Origin: DASTHG01 sp041498155
GTDB lineage: Bacteria > Gemmatimonadota > Gemmatimonadetes > Gemmatimonadales > GWC2-71-9
DNA length: 30,006 nucleotides
Direction: 5' to 3'
NCBI GenBank assembly: GCA_041498155.1
Contig: JBGQHV010000015.1
Location: 1-30,006 of the forward strand
Made by a program: the position numbers and the translations under genes. Below are positions 14,953 through 22,599 of this stretch, piece by piece (the stretch's first letter is position 1; every line of letters begins with the position of its first letter). The notes under the pieces were generated by a model. It worked only from the letters and a program-made list of their open reading frames with translations. It had not been told where the DNA came from and ran no database searches.

Positions 14953-15107
14953 ACCACCGGGGGATGGCAGGTACACAGCGCGCTCTTGGGGCTGGCTGCG
15001 CGGGTCGAATGCAGCACCGTCCCCAGCAGGCGATGCGCCGTTGCCTCCGGATCACCAATAAACCCACCACAGTTGTAACAGTGGATCTCGACCGTCCGCT
15101 GCACCAT
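14886..15107 (-). CDS. CxxCGG mini-protein, copy 2 (paralogue of 14335-14526)
   Basis: The ATG at 15107 gives 73 residues beginning MVQRTVEIHCYNCGGFI, followed by LCTCHPPVVYD and GEGMLGAAIP. Cysteine spacing and flanking residues mirror copy 1 on the opposite strand, though the second pair has only CTC here, lacking the last Cys. GGAGAG stands ten bases upstream. An earlier in-frame ATG at 15164 would run through the terminator hairpin and is less likely. Its own promoter (15225-15253) shares an element with that of copy 1. Its 3' end overlaps that of the zinc-ribbon gene tail to tail. Confidence 0.65.
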   Translation of the reverse strand: MVQRTVEIHCYNCGGFIGDPEATAHRLLGTVLHSTRAASPKSALCTCHPPVVYDAAGAGEGMLGAAIPVRSET

Positions 15108-15126
15108 GTCCGTTTCACTCTCCCGA

Positions 15127-15153
15127 GAAAGAAAAAGGGCGGCCTCGCCGCCC
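15127..15153 (-). terminator. Intrinsic terminator in the leader of CxxCGG copy 2 (possible attenuator)
   Basis: On the minus strand a perfect seven-base-pair stem with a three-base loop (GGGCGGC-GAG-GCCGCCC) is followed by TTTTTCTTTC. It lies between the promoter at 15225-15253 and the ATG at 15107, about 65 bases into the expected leader, so it could stop most transcripts before the gene. An upstream fold (GCTCAGCGAGC) and a GGCGG segment that could pair with the CCGCC of the stem are present. It may instead terminate read-through from the gene ending at 15318. Confidence 0.65.
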
Positions 15154-15224
15154 TCCCCCTCCAAACAGACCGCCGAGCTCGCTGAGCCCGTTCGGCCCTA
15201 ATTGCTGTCGCTTCAAGTTGCCGA

Positions 15225-15253
15225 AGGTTAGTCTACTTTACTAACATTGTCAA
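15225..15253 (-). promoter_or_regulatory. Promoter of CxxCGG copy 2 (TTGACA-N17-TAACCT)
   Basis: Minus-strand TTGACA (15248-15253), 17-base spacer, then a weak -10 TAACCT (15225-15230). It aligns without gaps to the promoter at 14222-14250 with 20 of 29 identical bases. A 6-7-6 inverted repeat GTTAGT...ACTAAC (15227-15245) covers spacer and -10. A weak -10 with an operator over it would suit an activated or tightly controlled promoter. Confidence 0.6.
15229..15243 (-). promoter_or_regulatory. Shared 15-bp element TAGTAAAGTAGACTA (copy B)
   Basis: Same position relative to -35 and -10 as copy A at 14232-14246; the two give the consensus TAGTRAAGTARRCTA. I found no third copy by eye in the window. 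Confidence 0.6.
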
Positions 15254-15317
15254 GTAGCTATTGTGGCAGTGAATCACCATGGGCTATGCGAGTTAAGTAC
15301 GCGATCCCAGAAAGCGC

Positions 15318-16235
15318 TCAGCTGATTCCCTGCACCAGGCTCCGCAGATCGAGCGTTTTCGCCTGCGCCTGAATCTCGTCGCGCATTTTGGGGAACAGGT
15401 CTTTGGCCTCTTCCTGAAACCGCGCGAACAGGTCGCGCAGGTCTTGTCGGCTCAGCCTCCGCCCTTGCGCGTAATACTGTTTCGCGACGTGCCCCAGCGC
15501 ATACGTGGCGGCGAACGTGACCGCAGCGCCGGCCGCCACACCACCCGCCCCTCCGACGAGCTTTCCGAACAGGCCGCCCGCGACACCGCCGACCAGTTTC
15601 CGCACCACGCCTTCCATCACCTGCGCGGCGGCGCCGAGCCCCAGGGTCCCCGCCAGGTCCTTGATCTGGTCGGCGTCGAGCTTCTGCCCATAGCGCTGGC
15701 CGATCTGATAGACGAGGCGCAGCTGCAACGGAAGGATCACGACGTTGGCGAGTTTGTCGGGGAGCAGCTCGACCGCGGAGGTGATCATCGCCTGCTGCAG
15801 AATCGCGCGATCGAGCGCGTCGTCCCCCGGTGGCGTGCCGCTGCCCACCACGACGGGAGAGGCGGTCTGGGCTCCGGCGAGCCCCGCGGCGCTCTGCTCC
15901 ATCTCGGCCATCGTCGCGGGCGCGAGACCGAGGGCACTCCGCAGCGCGCTCAGGAAGTCCGCTTCCTGCCGGTTGAGCGGTCCGTCGGCATGGCACACGA
16001 CGAGGGCGGTTTCGTACGCGAGACGGCGCGCATCGTCGTCCGAAAAGCGGCGCGCGAGCTCTGCGAGCGGGGTCCGCGCGCCGGCGCCCCGTTGGGCGAC
16101 GGCGTCGACATCGGTGACGCCGAGCCGCGTGAGGGCGGCGCGCAGCTCGGTGTGCTCCTCGGGGGCGGTGCGCCCGTCGGCCAGCGCCGCCAGGTAGGCG
16201 ACGGTTACGATGGGTTCGTGATCGCGCTCGTTCAT
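15318..16235 (-). CDS. TerB-like / DUF697-type protein (305 aa)
   Basis: Residues about 1-115 look like a TerB/DjlA-type helical domain: VAYLAALADGRTAPEEHTEL (acidic D-x-x-x-x-x-E pattern) and VVCHADGPLNRQEADFLSAL repeat the same 'ADG...EE' layout. Residues about 165-280 resemble DUF697: PLQLRLVYQIGQRYGQKLDA and LVGGVAGGLFGKLVGGAGG, then ATYALGHVAKQYYAQGRRL, with Gly/Ala-rich helices that probably insert in the membrane. Known DUF697 domains accompany membrane-associated GTPases; TerB domains occur in stress and phage-defence proteins. Function here is unknown. It follows the patatin gene by 44 bases and is last in that operon. Confidence 0.7.
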   Translation of the reverse strand: MNERDHEPIVTVAYLAALADGRTAPEEHTELRAALTRLGVTDVDAVAQRGAGARTPLAELARRFSDDDARRLAYETALVVCHADGPLNRQEADFLSALRSALGLAPATMAEMEQSAAGLAGAQTASPVVVGSGTPPGDDALDRAILQQAMITSAVELLPDKLANVVILPLQLRLVYQIGQRYGQKLDADQIKDLAGTLGLGAAAQVMEGVVRKLVGGVAGGLFGKLVGGAGGVAAGAAVTFAATYALGHVAKQYYAQGRRLSRQDLRDLFARFQEEAKDLFPKMRDEIQAQAKTLDLRSLVQGIS

Positions 16236-16279
16236 CGGTGGGAGTATATCGACTCAGCCGCCGTGGTGCAGGGACCGGA

Positions 16280-18667
16280 CTAGCGCCGTCGCACCGGGAT
16301 GAGGTCGAACAGGAAGCTCGTCGTCGCCGCCGCGGCCACGCCGAGCGCAGCCCACAGGGGCGCCAGGCCCAACGGCCACCACAGGTTCCACCGCCACTGC
16401 CCCAAGAACCGTGTCACCCGATACGCCTCGATTTGCGACTTGAGGCTGCCACGCCGGCGGCGCGCCAACAGCCGGGCGAGCGCCGCCTCGATGCCCGCCC
16501 AGCGGATCCACAGGAGACCACCGGCGACGATCACGACGATGAGCCAGAACACACCCTTCGGCTTCGTCCATTCCACTTCCCACCCGCGGTAGAGAAACGG
16601 GTGGGTGACGAGGTAGCGGGCCCCCGCCCCGAGCCGCTGCGCCAGATCCTCGATCGAGATGTTCCGCGTGGCGAGCAGGGCGATCAGCGCCACGGCCACC
16701 GCGAGGAGCGTCCAGCGAACCAGCGGGAAGAGGGCGACGGCGCGAAACAGGCGCCGGCCCCCGACGCGCAGGACACGCGCGACGACGGGCGCCGGGGCGG
16801 TCTGCGGCGCGGTGACCACGAGGGGGGGTGGAGCGGTCTGCGGCGCCGCGAGGAACGGTGGGCCGAGCTGGGTTCGGACGAAACGATCGGCCAGCTGATA
16901 TCCCTGATAGATGAGCGCCTCGATTTCGATCGGGTTGAACGCATCGAGATCGGTGCGCAGTTGGGCGATCGAGCCGGCGTCGGGGTGCGGGTCGGGCGGC
17001 TTGGGCCCCGCCGGCACGGCCGCGGAAGGATCGGACGCCATCTCGAAGAACGCCGCGGCGGCGAGCGGCGAGCCCGGACGGCGCCGTTCGCGCAGCTCGC
17101 GCAGCTGGCGGTCGCGGACGTCCGCCATGAGGACGGCCCCGATGCGCGCCATCATCGAGATCCGGCCGTTGGCCGGCTGGGGCTGGGCGGCGAGCGTGCC
17201 ACCCGCGTCGCTCACGATGAAGTGCGTGCATTCCTCTTCCAGCAGCACCGACAACCCCAGGTTGTCGTAGACGCCCCCGTCGGTCAGCGCCAGGCGCGGT
17301 GTCGTGGCGGGGTCGTACAGGCCGTACACCGAAAATGGATTGAAGACGGGGGGGAAGTTGGCCGAGGCCGCGACGGCGTCGGCCAGGGTGACGTGCTCGA
17401 GCTCGCGCGCCGCCGCCCAGCCGAAGGATTCGGCGCTGCGGAAGTAATACACGTCGATCACCAGCTCCGCGAAGTCGTCCAGTGCCTGGCCTGAAAAGCG
17501 GGACCGCAGCCCGCCCAGGGATTCCTGAATTCCCCGCAGCGCTCCCCAGAACCGCTCGACGTGCTGATCGTGCGTGTAGCCGCCGCTCACCGGCGGGTCG
17601 CGGTGCAAGCCGTCGCGCAGGTACCAGGCGGCGATCTTCGCGTCGCGCAGCCGGCCCGGCTCGGCGGCGGCGAGTGTCCGCAGCAGCACCGGGCCCTGTT
17701 CTTCGAGCGCGAAGACGGTGCCCGGGAGGCCGCCGCGACCGGGCACGCCCCGCCACGCGGCGCCGGCGAGCGCCGCGACCCACCAGTAGAGGTGCGCCGC
17801 CGTGTAGGCGCGAAACGGGTACGTGTCCGACGGAGCGGTCGCCGGGCGTCGCGCGGTCGCGGCCTCACGGCGCCGAATCCATGGCTCGTCCTCGGTCACG
17901 AACCGGTTGCGCGCCTGGGTGACCGTGTCGGGGAACCACTCGGCGCCGGCCGAAGCGCGGCGGCGCGCGGTCTCGAGCAGGCGCTTGTACGCGACGATGA
18001 GGGCGACCTCGTCGAAGCGGATGCTGCCCAGCGCCGGATCACCGATCTCGGACATCGTGAAGCGGAAATCGCGCCCGGTATTGAGCGACGTGGCGTTGAT
18101 CACCCACTTGGGCACGAGTGTCGGCTCGGCGCGGGTCGTGGCTTCGCGGTTGTGGAGCTCCACGTCGAACCCCACACCCTTGCCGGGCGGCCGGAACTTC
18201 AGATCCTGGAGCGGTGCGCCGCCGGCCCACGCCGGCGTGATGCGGCGCGCGGCGTCACGGAACAGGTGCCGCTGGTACAGCCGCGCCATGCGCCGGCCCC
18301 AGGAAAAATCGGTGCAGAGCATGCGCAGGTTCCACCACGGCGTCATGAGCAGGCGGGTGCGCAGGTTCTTGCGGACCCCACGGCGCAACGCGGCATCGGT
18401 GGCGTCGATCGTTTCCTCGTAGTCGCGACGCGTGAGCGCGCCCCAACTCGCCTCGAACCGATGTTTGAGGTGGAGGATGTAGCAGGCGCCGAGGATCGAG
18501 CCGCCCGACACCGTCGAGAGCACGCTCACATAGCGCAGCAGGTCGAGCTCGGCGAGGCGCCGCAGGACGCCAAGGTGGAAGAAGGCGGCGCGAAATCCGC
18601 CCCCCGACAGGGCCAGGCCGAGCTTGGCCCCACCCGCCGGCTGGGCGCCGGGCTTGGCGGTCGTCAC
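16280..18667 (-). CDS. Patatin-like phospholipase with C-terminal membrane helices
   Basis: Residues about 15-480 are a patatin domain: oxyanion loop LALSGGGFRAAFFHLG (Gly22-Arg26), nucleophile region VLSTVSGGSILGA with Ser54, and the dyad aspartate in LALTDGGVYDNLGL. The Gly two before Ser54 of the usual GxSxG is Thr here, as in the SVSGG variant of some bacterial patatins. After a proline-rich linker come three hydrophobic helices (around residues 635-655, 690-710 and 765-785), ending in a basic tail. It should be a membrane-anchored lipid acyl hydrolase facing the cytoplasm. It lies between a membrane alpha/beta hydrolase and the TerB-like gene. AGGGG precedes the GTG start. Confidence 0.88.
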   Translation of the reverse strand: MTTAKPGAQPAGGAKLGLALSGGGFRAAFFHLGVLRRLAELDLLRYVSVLSTVSGGSILGACYILHLKHRFEASWGALTRRDYEETIDATDAALRRGVRKNLRTRLLMTPWWNLRMLCTDFSWGRRMARLYQRHLFRDAARRITPAWAGGAPLQDLKFRPPGKGVGFDVELHNREATTRAEPTLVPKWVINATSLNTGRDFRFTMSEIGDPALGSIRFDEVALIVAYKRLLETARRRASAGAEWFPDTVTQARNRFVTEDEPWIRRREAATARRPATAPSDTYPFRAYTAAHLYWWVAALAGAAWRGVPGRGGLPGTVFALEEQGPVLLRTLAAAEPGRLRDAKIAAWYLRDGLHRDPPVSGGYTHDQHVERFWGALRGIQESLGGLRSRFSGQALDDFAELVIDVYYFRSAESFGWAAARELEHVTLADAVAASANFPPVFNPFSVYGLYDPATTPRLALTDGGVYDNLGLSVLLEEECTHFIVSDAGGTLAAQPQPANGRISMMARIGAVLMADVRDRQLRELRERRRPGSPLAAAAFFEMASDPSAAVPAGPKPPDPHPDAGSIAQLRTDLDAFNPIEIEALIYQGYQLADRFVRTQLGPPFLAAPQTAPPPLVVTAPQTAPAPVVARVLRVGGRRLFRAVALFPLVRWTLLAVAVALIALLATRNISIEDLAQRLGAGARYLVTHPFLYRGWEVEWTKPKGVFWLIVVIVAGGLLWIRWAGIEAALARLLARRRRGSLKSQIEAYRVTRFLGQWRWNLWWPLGLAPLWAALGVAAAATTSFLFDLIPVRRR

Positions 18668-18780
18668 ATCGAACCCCTGGGTGCGGCACGCCCGCGCAAG
18701 AAACGCATGCGATTCCGTGAGGAGCGGGCAGCAATGTGAGCCGCGGGGGGGGCCGCGTCAAGCTGGCGGGCCGTCCGCCC

Positions 18781-20289
18781 CTACAACAGCCGCTCGGCGA
18801 TCGTCCCGTACAGGCGCTGGTCGTTCCAGTAGGCCAGGTGCGCCAACCCCCAAATCCAGTACCGGCACCGCAGCCGATCGGCCGGTTCCAGCCGATAAAA
18901 GTGGAGCGGCCCGCTCACGGGATCCATGAACGCCCAAAGATTGATCCAGCGGAACTCGGGGCCAAGGTCGGGGAACGCCGACGGCTCGGGGCCGGACGGG
19001 GTGGAATACGAGAACTTGAAGTCCCCGTACGTGCGCCCCGAGTACCCACGGCGGAAGGAGTAGAGAAAGGAGAGAATCTGGGCGCGCACCGCCTGATCGG
19101 ACGCCACGTGCTCGCGGAAGAAGTAGTACACCTTGTCGAGCGGTGAGCCGAACGTGACGAGACCCTGGAGCTTCGCCAGCTGGGCGGCGTCCACCGGCGC
19201 CGACGCCGGTGGCGTTCCGGCATCGGGAGACGCCCACACCTGCGACAGCAGCTCGTTGATGGTGTCGTAGGCGATGACGCTGCCGAGCGAGTGGCCGAGG
19301 ACGATCACCCGGTCGTAGCGGCGCAGCATTCGCGCCAGCACGGCGGGGGACGCCTTCAGGATCGCCGTCCGCGCTTCGTAGCTCGCCTGCTTCGCGTCCG
19401 CCGTCACGTAGACGGCGACGTCCCCGACGTAATCGACCAGGACGCGGCGCAGCAGGAACACGAGAACCCCCCACGCGACGATCCAGAGGTGGGATCGCCG
19501 CATCAGGATTGCCGAATACCGCGCCGCGTCGACGTGCCCGGCTCGGGCGATCCACCCCGCCGCAAGCCAGAAGAGCAGGGCAAGACCCACCGCCATCATG
19601 ACCCAGGCCACTTCGCCCGTGCGCTCGATGCTCGGCGTGGGCCGGCGCCACCAATGCCACAGCTCGCGGGCGACGAATGCTCCCAGCACCACGGTCATAG
19701 TGACGCACACGGTGGCCGCGCCCAGCGCCCACAGGCTCGGCTCCACGCGCACGGTGGCCGCCATGGTGCGGGAGGCCTGGCTCACCGGCGTGATCCCCTT
19801 GGCGAAGAGGGCGACCATTCCCAGGAGCGCTGCGAGGAACGGGACGTACACCAGTGCCGCCCGCCCCGCCTCGCGCAGCATCAACCACGTGACGCGTCCC
19901 AGACTGTTGCGCTCGCGGGTATCGAGCAAGGCGAGCAGGTTGTCGGCGAGATAGCGCAGCGGCGTGAACGTGGTCCGGACCAACCAGGTGAGAATGCCCC
20001 GGGTGGTCGCCTTCCCCTCGGTGAAGGGCGCCCAATAGAATTCGCACAGGGTGAGGCGCCGCTCCCCGCGCGGAGAAAAGGGCTCGGGGAACTCGAGGTG
20101 GACGGCGACCTCGGTCCAGTCGGCGTGGCGGATACGCTCGGGGCGGAGTGCCGGCGGATGGTTCCGCCCGCGGAAGTACCGCACGAAGCCGCGCGCGACC
20201 TGGTCCAGCGTCTCGTAGGGGTTCTGCTCGCCGATCCCGTGGATCACGAGCAGGGCGGTGGCTGGGCCGTTCGCTTGATCGTCCGGCAC
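18781..20289 (-). CDS. Membrane-embedded alpha/beta hydrolase (lipase-like)
   Basis: The N-terminus gives the first beta strand and oxyanion HG motif (TALLVIHGIGEQNPYETL). Four membrane helices interrupt the fold (about residues 146-164, 186-207, 228-250, 268-285). The hydrolase resumes with the nucleophile elbow VIVLGHSLGSVIAYDTINEL (Ser334), and a later VTFGSPLDKVYYFF strand, which is the usual lipase 'fGSP' acid-turn region. The layout of a lipase split by a membrane domain is uncommon; family name not recognised. It is the first gene of the operon with the patatin, 113 bases upstream of it, and diverges from the kinase at 20362. The GTG start has no strong ribosome site, so the start is uncertain. 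Confidence 0.8.
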   Translation of the reverse strand: MPDDQANGPATALLVIHGIGEQNPYETLDQVARGFVRYFRGRNHPPALRPERIRHADWTEVAVHLEFPEPFSPRGERRLTLCEFYWAPFTEGKATTRGILTWLVRTTFTPLRYLADNLLALLDTRERNSLGRVTWLMLREAGRAALVYVPFLAALLGMVALFAKGITPVSQASRTMAATVRVEPSLWALGAATVCVTMTVVLGAFVARELWHWWRRPTPSIERTGEVAWVMMAVGLALLFWLAAGWIARAGHVDAARYSAILMRRSHLWIVAWGVLVFLLRRVLVDYVGDVAVYVTADAKQASYEARTAILKASPAVLARMLRRYDRVIVLGHSLGSVIAYDTINELLSQVWASPDAGTPPASAPVDAAQLAKLQGLVTFGSPLDKVYYFFREHVASDQAVRAQILSFLYSFRRGYSGRTYGDFKFSYSTPSGPEPSAFPDLGPEFRWINLWAFMDPVSGPLHFYRLEPADRLRCRYWIWGLAHLAYWNDQRLYGTIAERLL

Positions 20290-20361
20290 GACCCAATGTT
20301 ACACGCCGGCCGGACCAGCCGCGCCGGCCGCGAACCCCATGACCGCTGTATCATCCCTGAT

Positions 20362-22599
20362 ATGGCCGACGCACCCGCTGCCCTGACCGCCGCCCTCGCC
20401 GACCGCTACACGGTGGAGCGCGAGCTCGGCCGTGGGGGGGCCGCGACGGTATATCTGGCGGAAGACCTCAAGCACCACCGGCCGGTGGCGCTCAAGGTGC
20501 TGCGCTCGGACCTCGGGTCGCAGCTCGGCAAAGAGCGGTTTTCGCGTGAGATCGCGATCGCCGCGCAGCTCTCGCACCCGCACATCCTGCCGTTCATCGA
20601 TTCGGGAGAGGCCGCCGGCCTTCTCTATTACATCACGCCGTTCGTCGCGGGGGAGTCGCTGCGCCAGCGCCTCGAGCGTGAGCACCGGCTGCCCATCCGC
20701 GACGCGGTGCGCTACGCGCGGGAAATCGCGGCGGCGCTCGACTACGCGCACCGCCAGGGCTTCATCCACCGCGACGTGAAGCCCGAGAACATCCTGCTGT
20801 CGGACGACCACGCGGTGGTCGCCGATTTCGGCATCGCGCGGGCGATCGCCGAGGTGGGCGGCCAGGTCATCACCGAAGGCGGCCTTGCGATCGGAACGGC
20901 GGAGTACATGAGCCCTGAACAGGCCAGCGCCGAGCGGGAGCTCGGCGCCAAGAGCGACCTCTACAGCCTGGGCTGTGTGCTGTACGAGATGCTGGCCGGC
21001 GAGCCGCCATTCACCGGTCCCAACACGCGCCGCATCCTGGCCCGCCACGTGGCGGAGCGACCGCGGCCGCTGCGGGCCGTGCGTCCCGACACCCCACCCG
21101 GGGTCGAGGCGGCGGTGGAGTGTCTGCTGTCCAAGGATCCCAACGCGCGGTACGCGACGGCGGCCGAGCTGGCGGCGGCGCTGGAGGACGGACGGCCCGC
21201 GGCCCGGACGTCAGGCGCGGGCGTGGCCCGGTTCATCGCCGTGCTCCCCTTCGTGAATGCGAGTCCCGATGCCGACGCCGACTACTTGAGCGACGGCATC
21301 ACCGACGAGCTGATCAACGCCCTCACCAAAGTGGAAGGGCTGCGAGTGGCGTCGCGCACCTCGGCGTTCGCGCTCAAGGGAAAGCCGCAGGACGTGCGGG
21401 CCACGGGCGCGCTGCTCGGCGTGTCCGCCGTGCTGGAGGGAACGGTGCGGCAGGCGGGCGAGCGGCTGCGCGTGACGGCCCGTCTCACCGCCACCGACGA
21501 CGGCCGCCACCTCTGGTCGGAACGCTACGACCGGCCGGCGGGCGACGTATTCGCGATCGAAGACGACATCGCCCGCACCATCGTGAGCACGCTGCGGGCG
21601 ACGTTCCTCGCCGACCTGGTCGAACCGGCGCCCGCGCAGCGCACGTCCTCCCTCGAGGCCTACGGCTTCTACCTCAAGGGGCGATTCAGCTGGAACAAGC
21701 GCTCCGCCGAGGGCGCGACCGAGGCCATCGGCTACTTCGAGCAGGCGATCGCGGCCGACCCGCGGTACGCACTGGCGTACGCTGGTCTGGCCGACGCGTA
21801 CGCGCTGCAGGTGGACTATCGGGGCGTGCCGGTGCGCGACGGATTCGAGCGGGCCAAAAGCTATGCCCAACAGGCGCTGGCGCTCGACCCGACCCTCGCC
21901 GAAGTGCACTCCTCGCTCGGCTGGGTGCTGTTCATCTACGATTGGGACTGGGACAACGCCACGGCGGCGTTCCGTCGCGCGCTGGAAATCGATCCCGGCT
22001 ACGCGACCGCGCACCAGTGGTACAGCTTCGTGGTGTTGACGCAGCGCGGCACCGACCAGGCGCTGGTGGAAGGCCACACGGCGCTCGAGCTCGACCCCGC
22101 GTCGGTGTCGATCCGCCGCTCACTGGGCTGGCTGTACTACTACGCCCGCCGCTACGACGACTCGCTGCGCCATCTGCGCCGCGCGATCGCCATGGACCCC
22201 ATGTCGGAAGAGAACTACCGGATGCTGGGGCGCGTGCACACGCAGCGCGGCGCCTACGACGAGGCCGAGCGCGCGCTGCAGGAGGCGGTCTCCCTCTCGC
22301 CCGAGACCGCGTACGCGACCGCGGCACTGGGATACCTGCACGCGGTGCGGGGCGATCGCGCGGCGGCGGAACGCGTCCTCGCGGAGCTCGCCGAGCGCGG
22401 CCGGACGGGGTACGTGTCACCGGTGGCGGTCTGCATGGTGTACGCCGGCCTGGGGATGGCCGACGAGGCGTTCACCTGGTTGGAGCGCGCCTACGACGAG
22501 CGGCGCGGCTGGCTGGCGTATCTGAAGGTGGAGCCGACGCTCGACGGCCTGCGAACCGACCCGCGATTCACCGCGCTGGTGCGCCGGATGCGGCTGTAA
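20362..22599 (+). CDS. Ser/Thr protein kinase with FlgO/TolB-like domain and TPR repeats
   Basis: Residues 16-275 are a Hanks-type kinase: glycine loop GRGGAATVYLAED, Lys45 (VALKVLR), catalytic IHRDVKPEN with Asp138, DFG Asp155, and GTAEYMSPEQ. Residues about 290-410 form a FlgO/CadC-accessory (TolB-like N-terminal) domain: IAVLPFVNASPDADADYLSD and RVASRTSAFALKGKPQDVRA. From about 430 to 745 there are TPR repeats. This fusion is typical of Gemmatimonadota and Acidobacteriota. No membrane helix is visible between kinase and the second domain, unlike many relatives, so it may be cytosolic. The ATG at 20362 begins just before the kinase domain; the longer open frame is antisense to the hydrolase. 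Its end overlaps the M20 peptidase gene by 32 bases, tail to tail. Confidence 0.95.
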   Translation: MADAPAALTAALADRYTVERELGRGGAATVYLAEDLKHHRPVALKVLRSDLGSQLGKERFSREIAIAAQLSHPHILPFIDSGEAAGLLYYITPFVAGESLRQRLEREHRLPIRDAVRYAREIAAALDYAHRQGFIHRDVKPENILLSDDHAVVADFGIARAIAEVGGQVITEGGLAIGTAEYMSPEQASAERELGAKSDLYSLGCVLYEMLAGEPPFTGPNTRRILARHVAERPRPLRAVRPDTPPGVEAAVECLLSKDPNARYATAAELAAALEDGRPAARTSGAGVARFIAVLPFVNASPDADADYLSDGITDELINALTKVEGLRVASRTSAFALKGKPQDVRATGALLGVSAVLEGTVRQAGERLRVTARLTATDDGRHLWSERYDRPAGDVFAIEDDIARTIVSTLRATFLADLVEPAPAQRTSSLEAYGFYLKGRFSWNKRSAEGATEAIGYFEQAIAADPRYALAYAGLADAYALQVDYRGVPVRDGFERAKSYAQQALALDPTLAEVHSSLGWVLFIYDWDWDNATAAFRRALEIDPGYATAHQWYSFVVLTQRGTDQALVEGHTALELDPASVSIRRSLGWLYYYARRYDDSLRHLRRAIAMDPMSEENYRMLGRVHTQRGAYDEAERALQEAVSLSPETAYATAALGYLHAVRGDRAAAERVLAELAERGRTGYVSPVAVCMVYAGLGMADEAFTWLERAYDERRGWLAYLKVEPTLDGLRTDPRFTALVRRMRL

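Noticed and set aside
15318..16235. Tellurite resistance for the TerB-like protein
   Set aside because: Only the helical TerB-like half is present; no terC, terD or terE is in the window.
19291..20361. N-terminal extension of the kinase frame (357 codons)
   Set aside because: The part before 20362 is antisense to the alpha/beta hydrolase gene and reads as low-complexity sequence; the kinase domain begins properly at ATG 20362.
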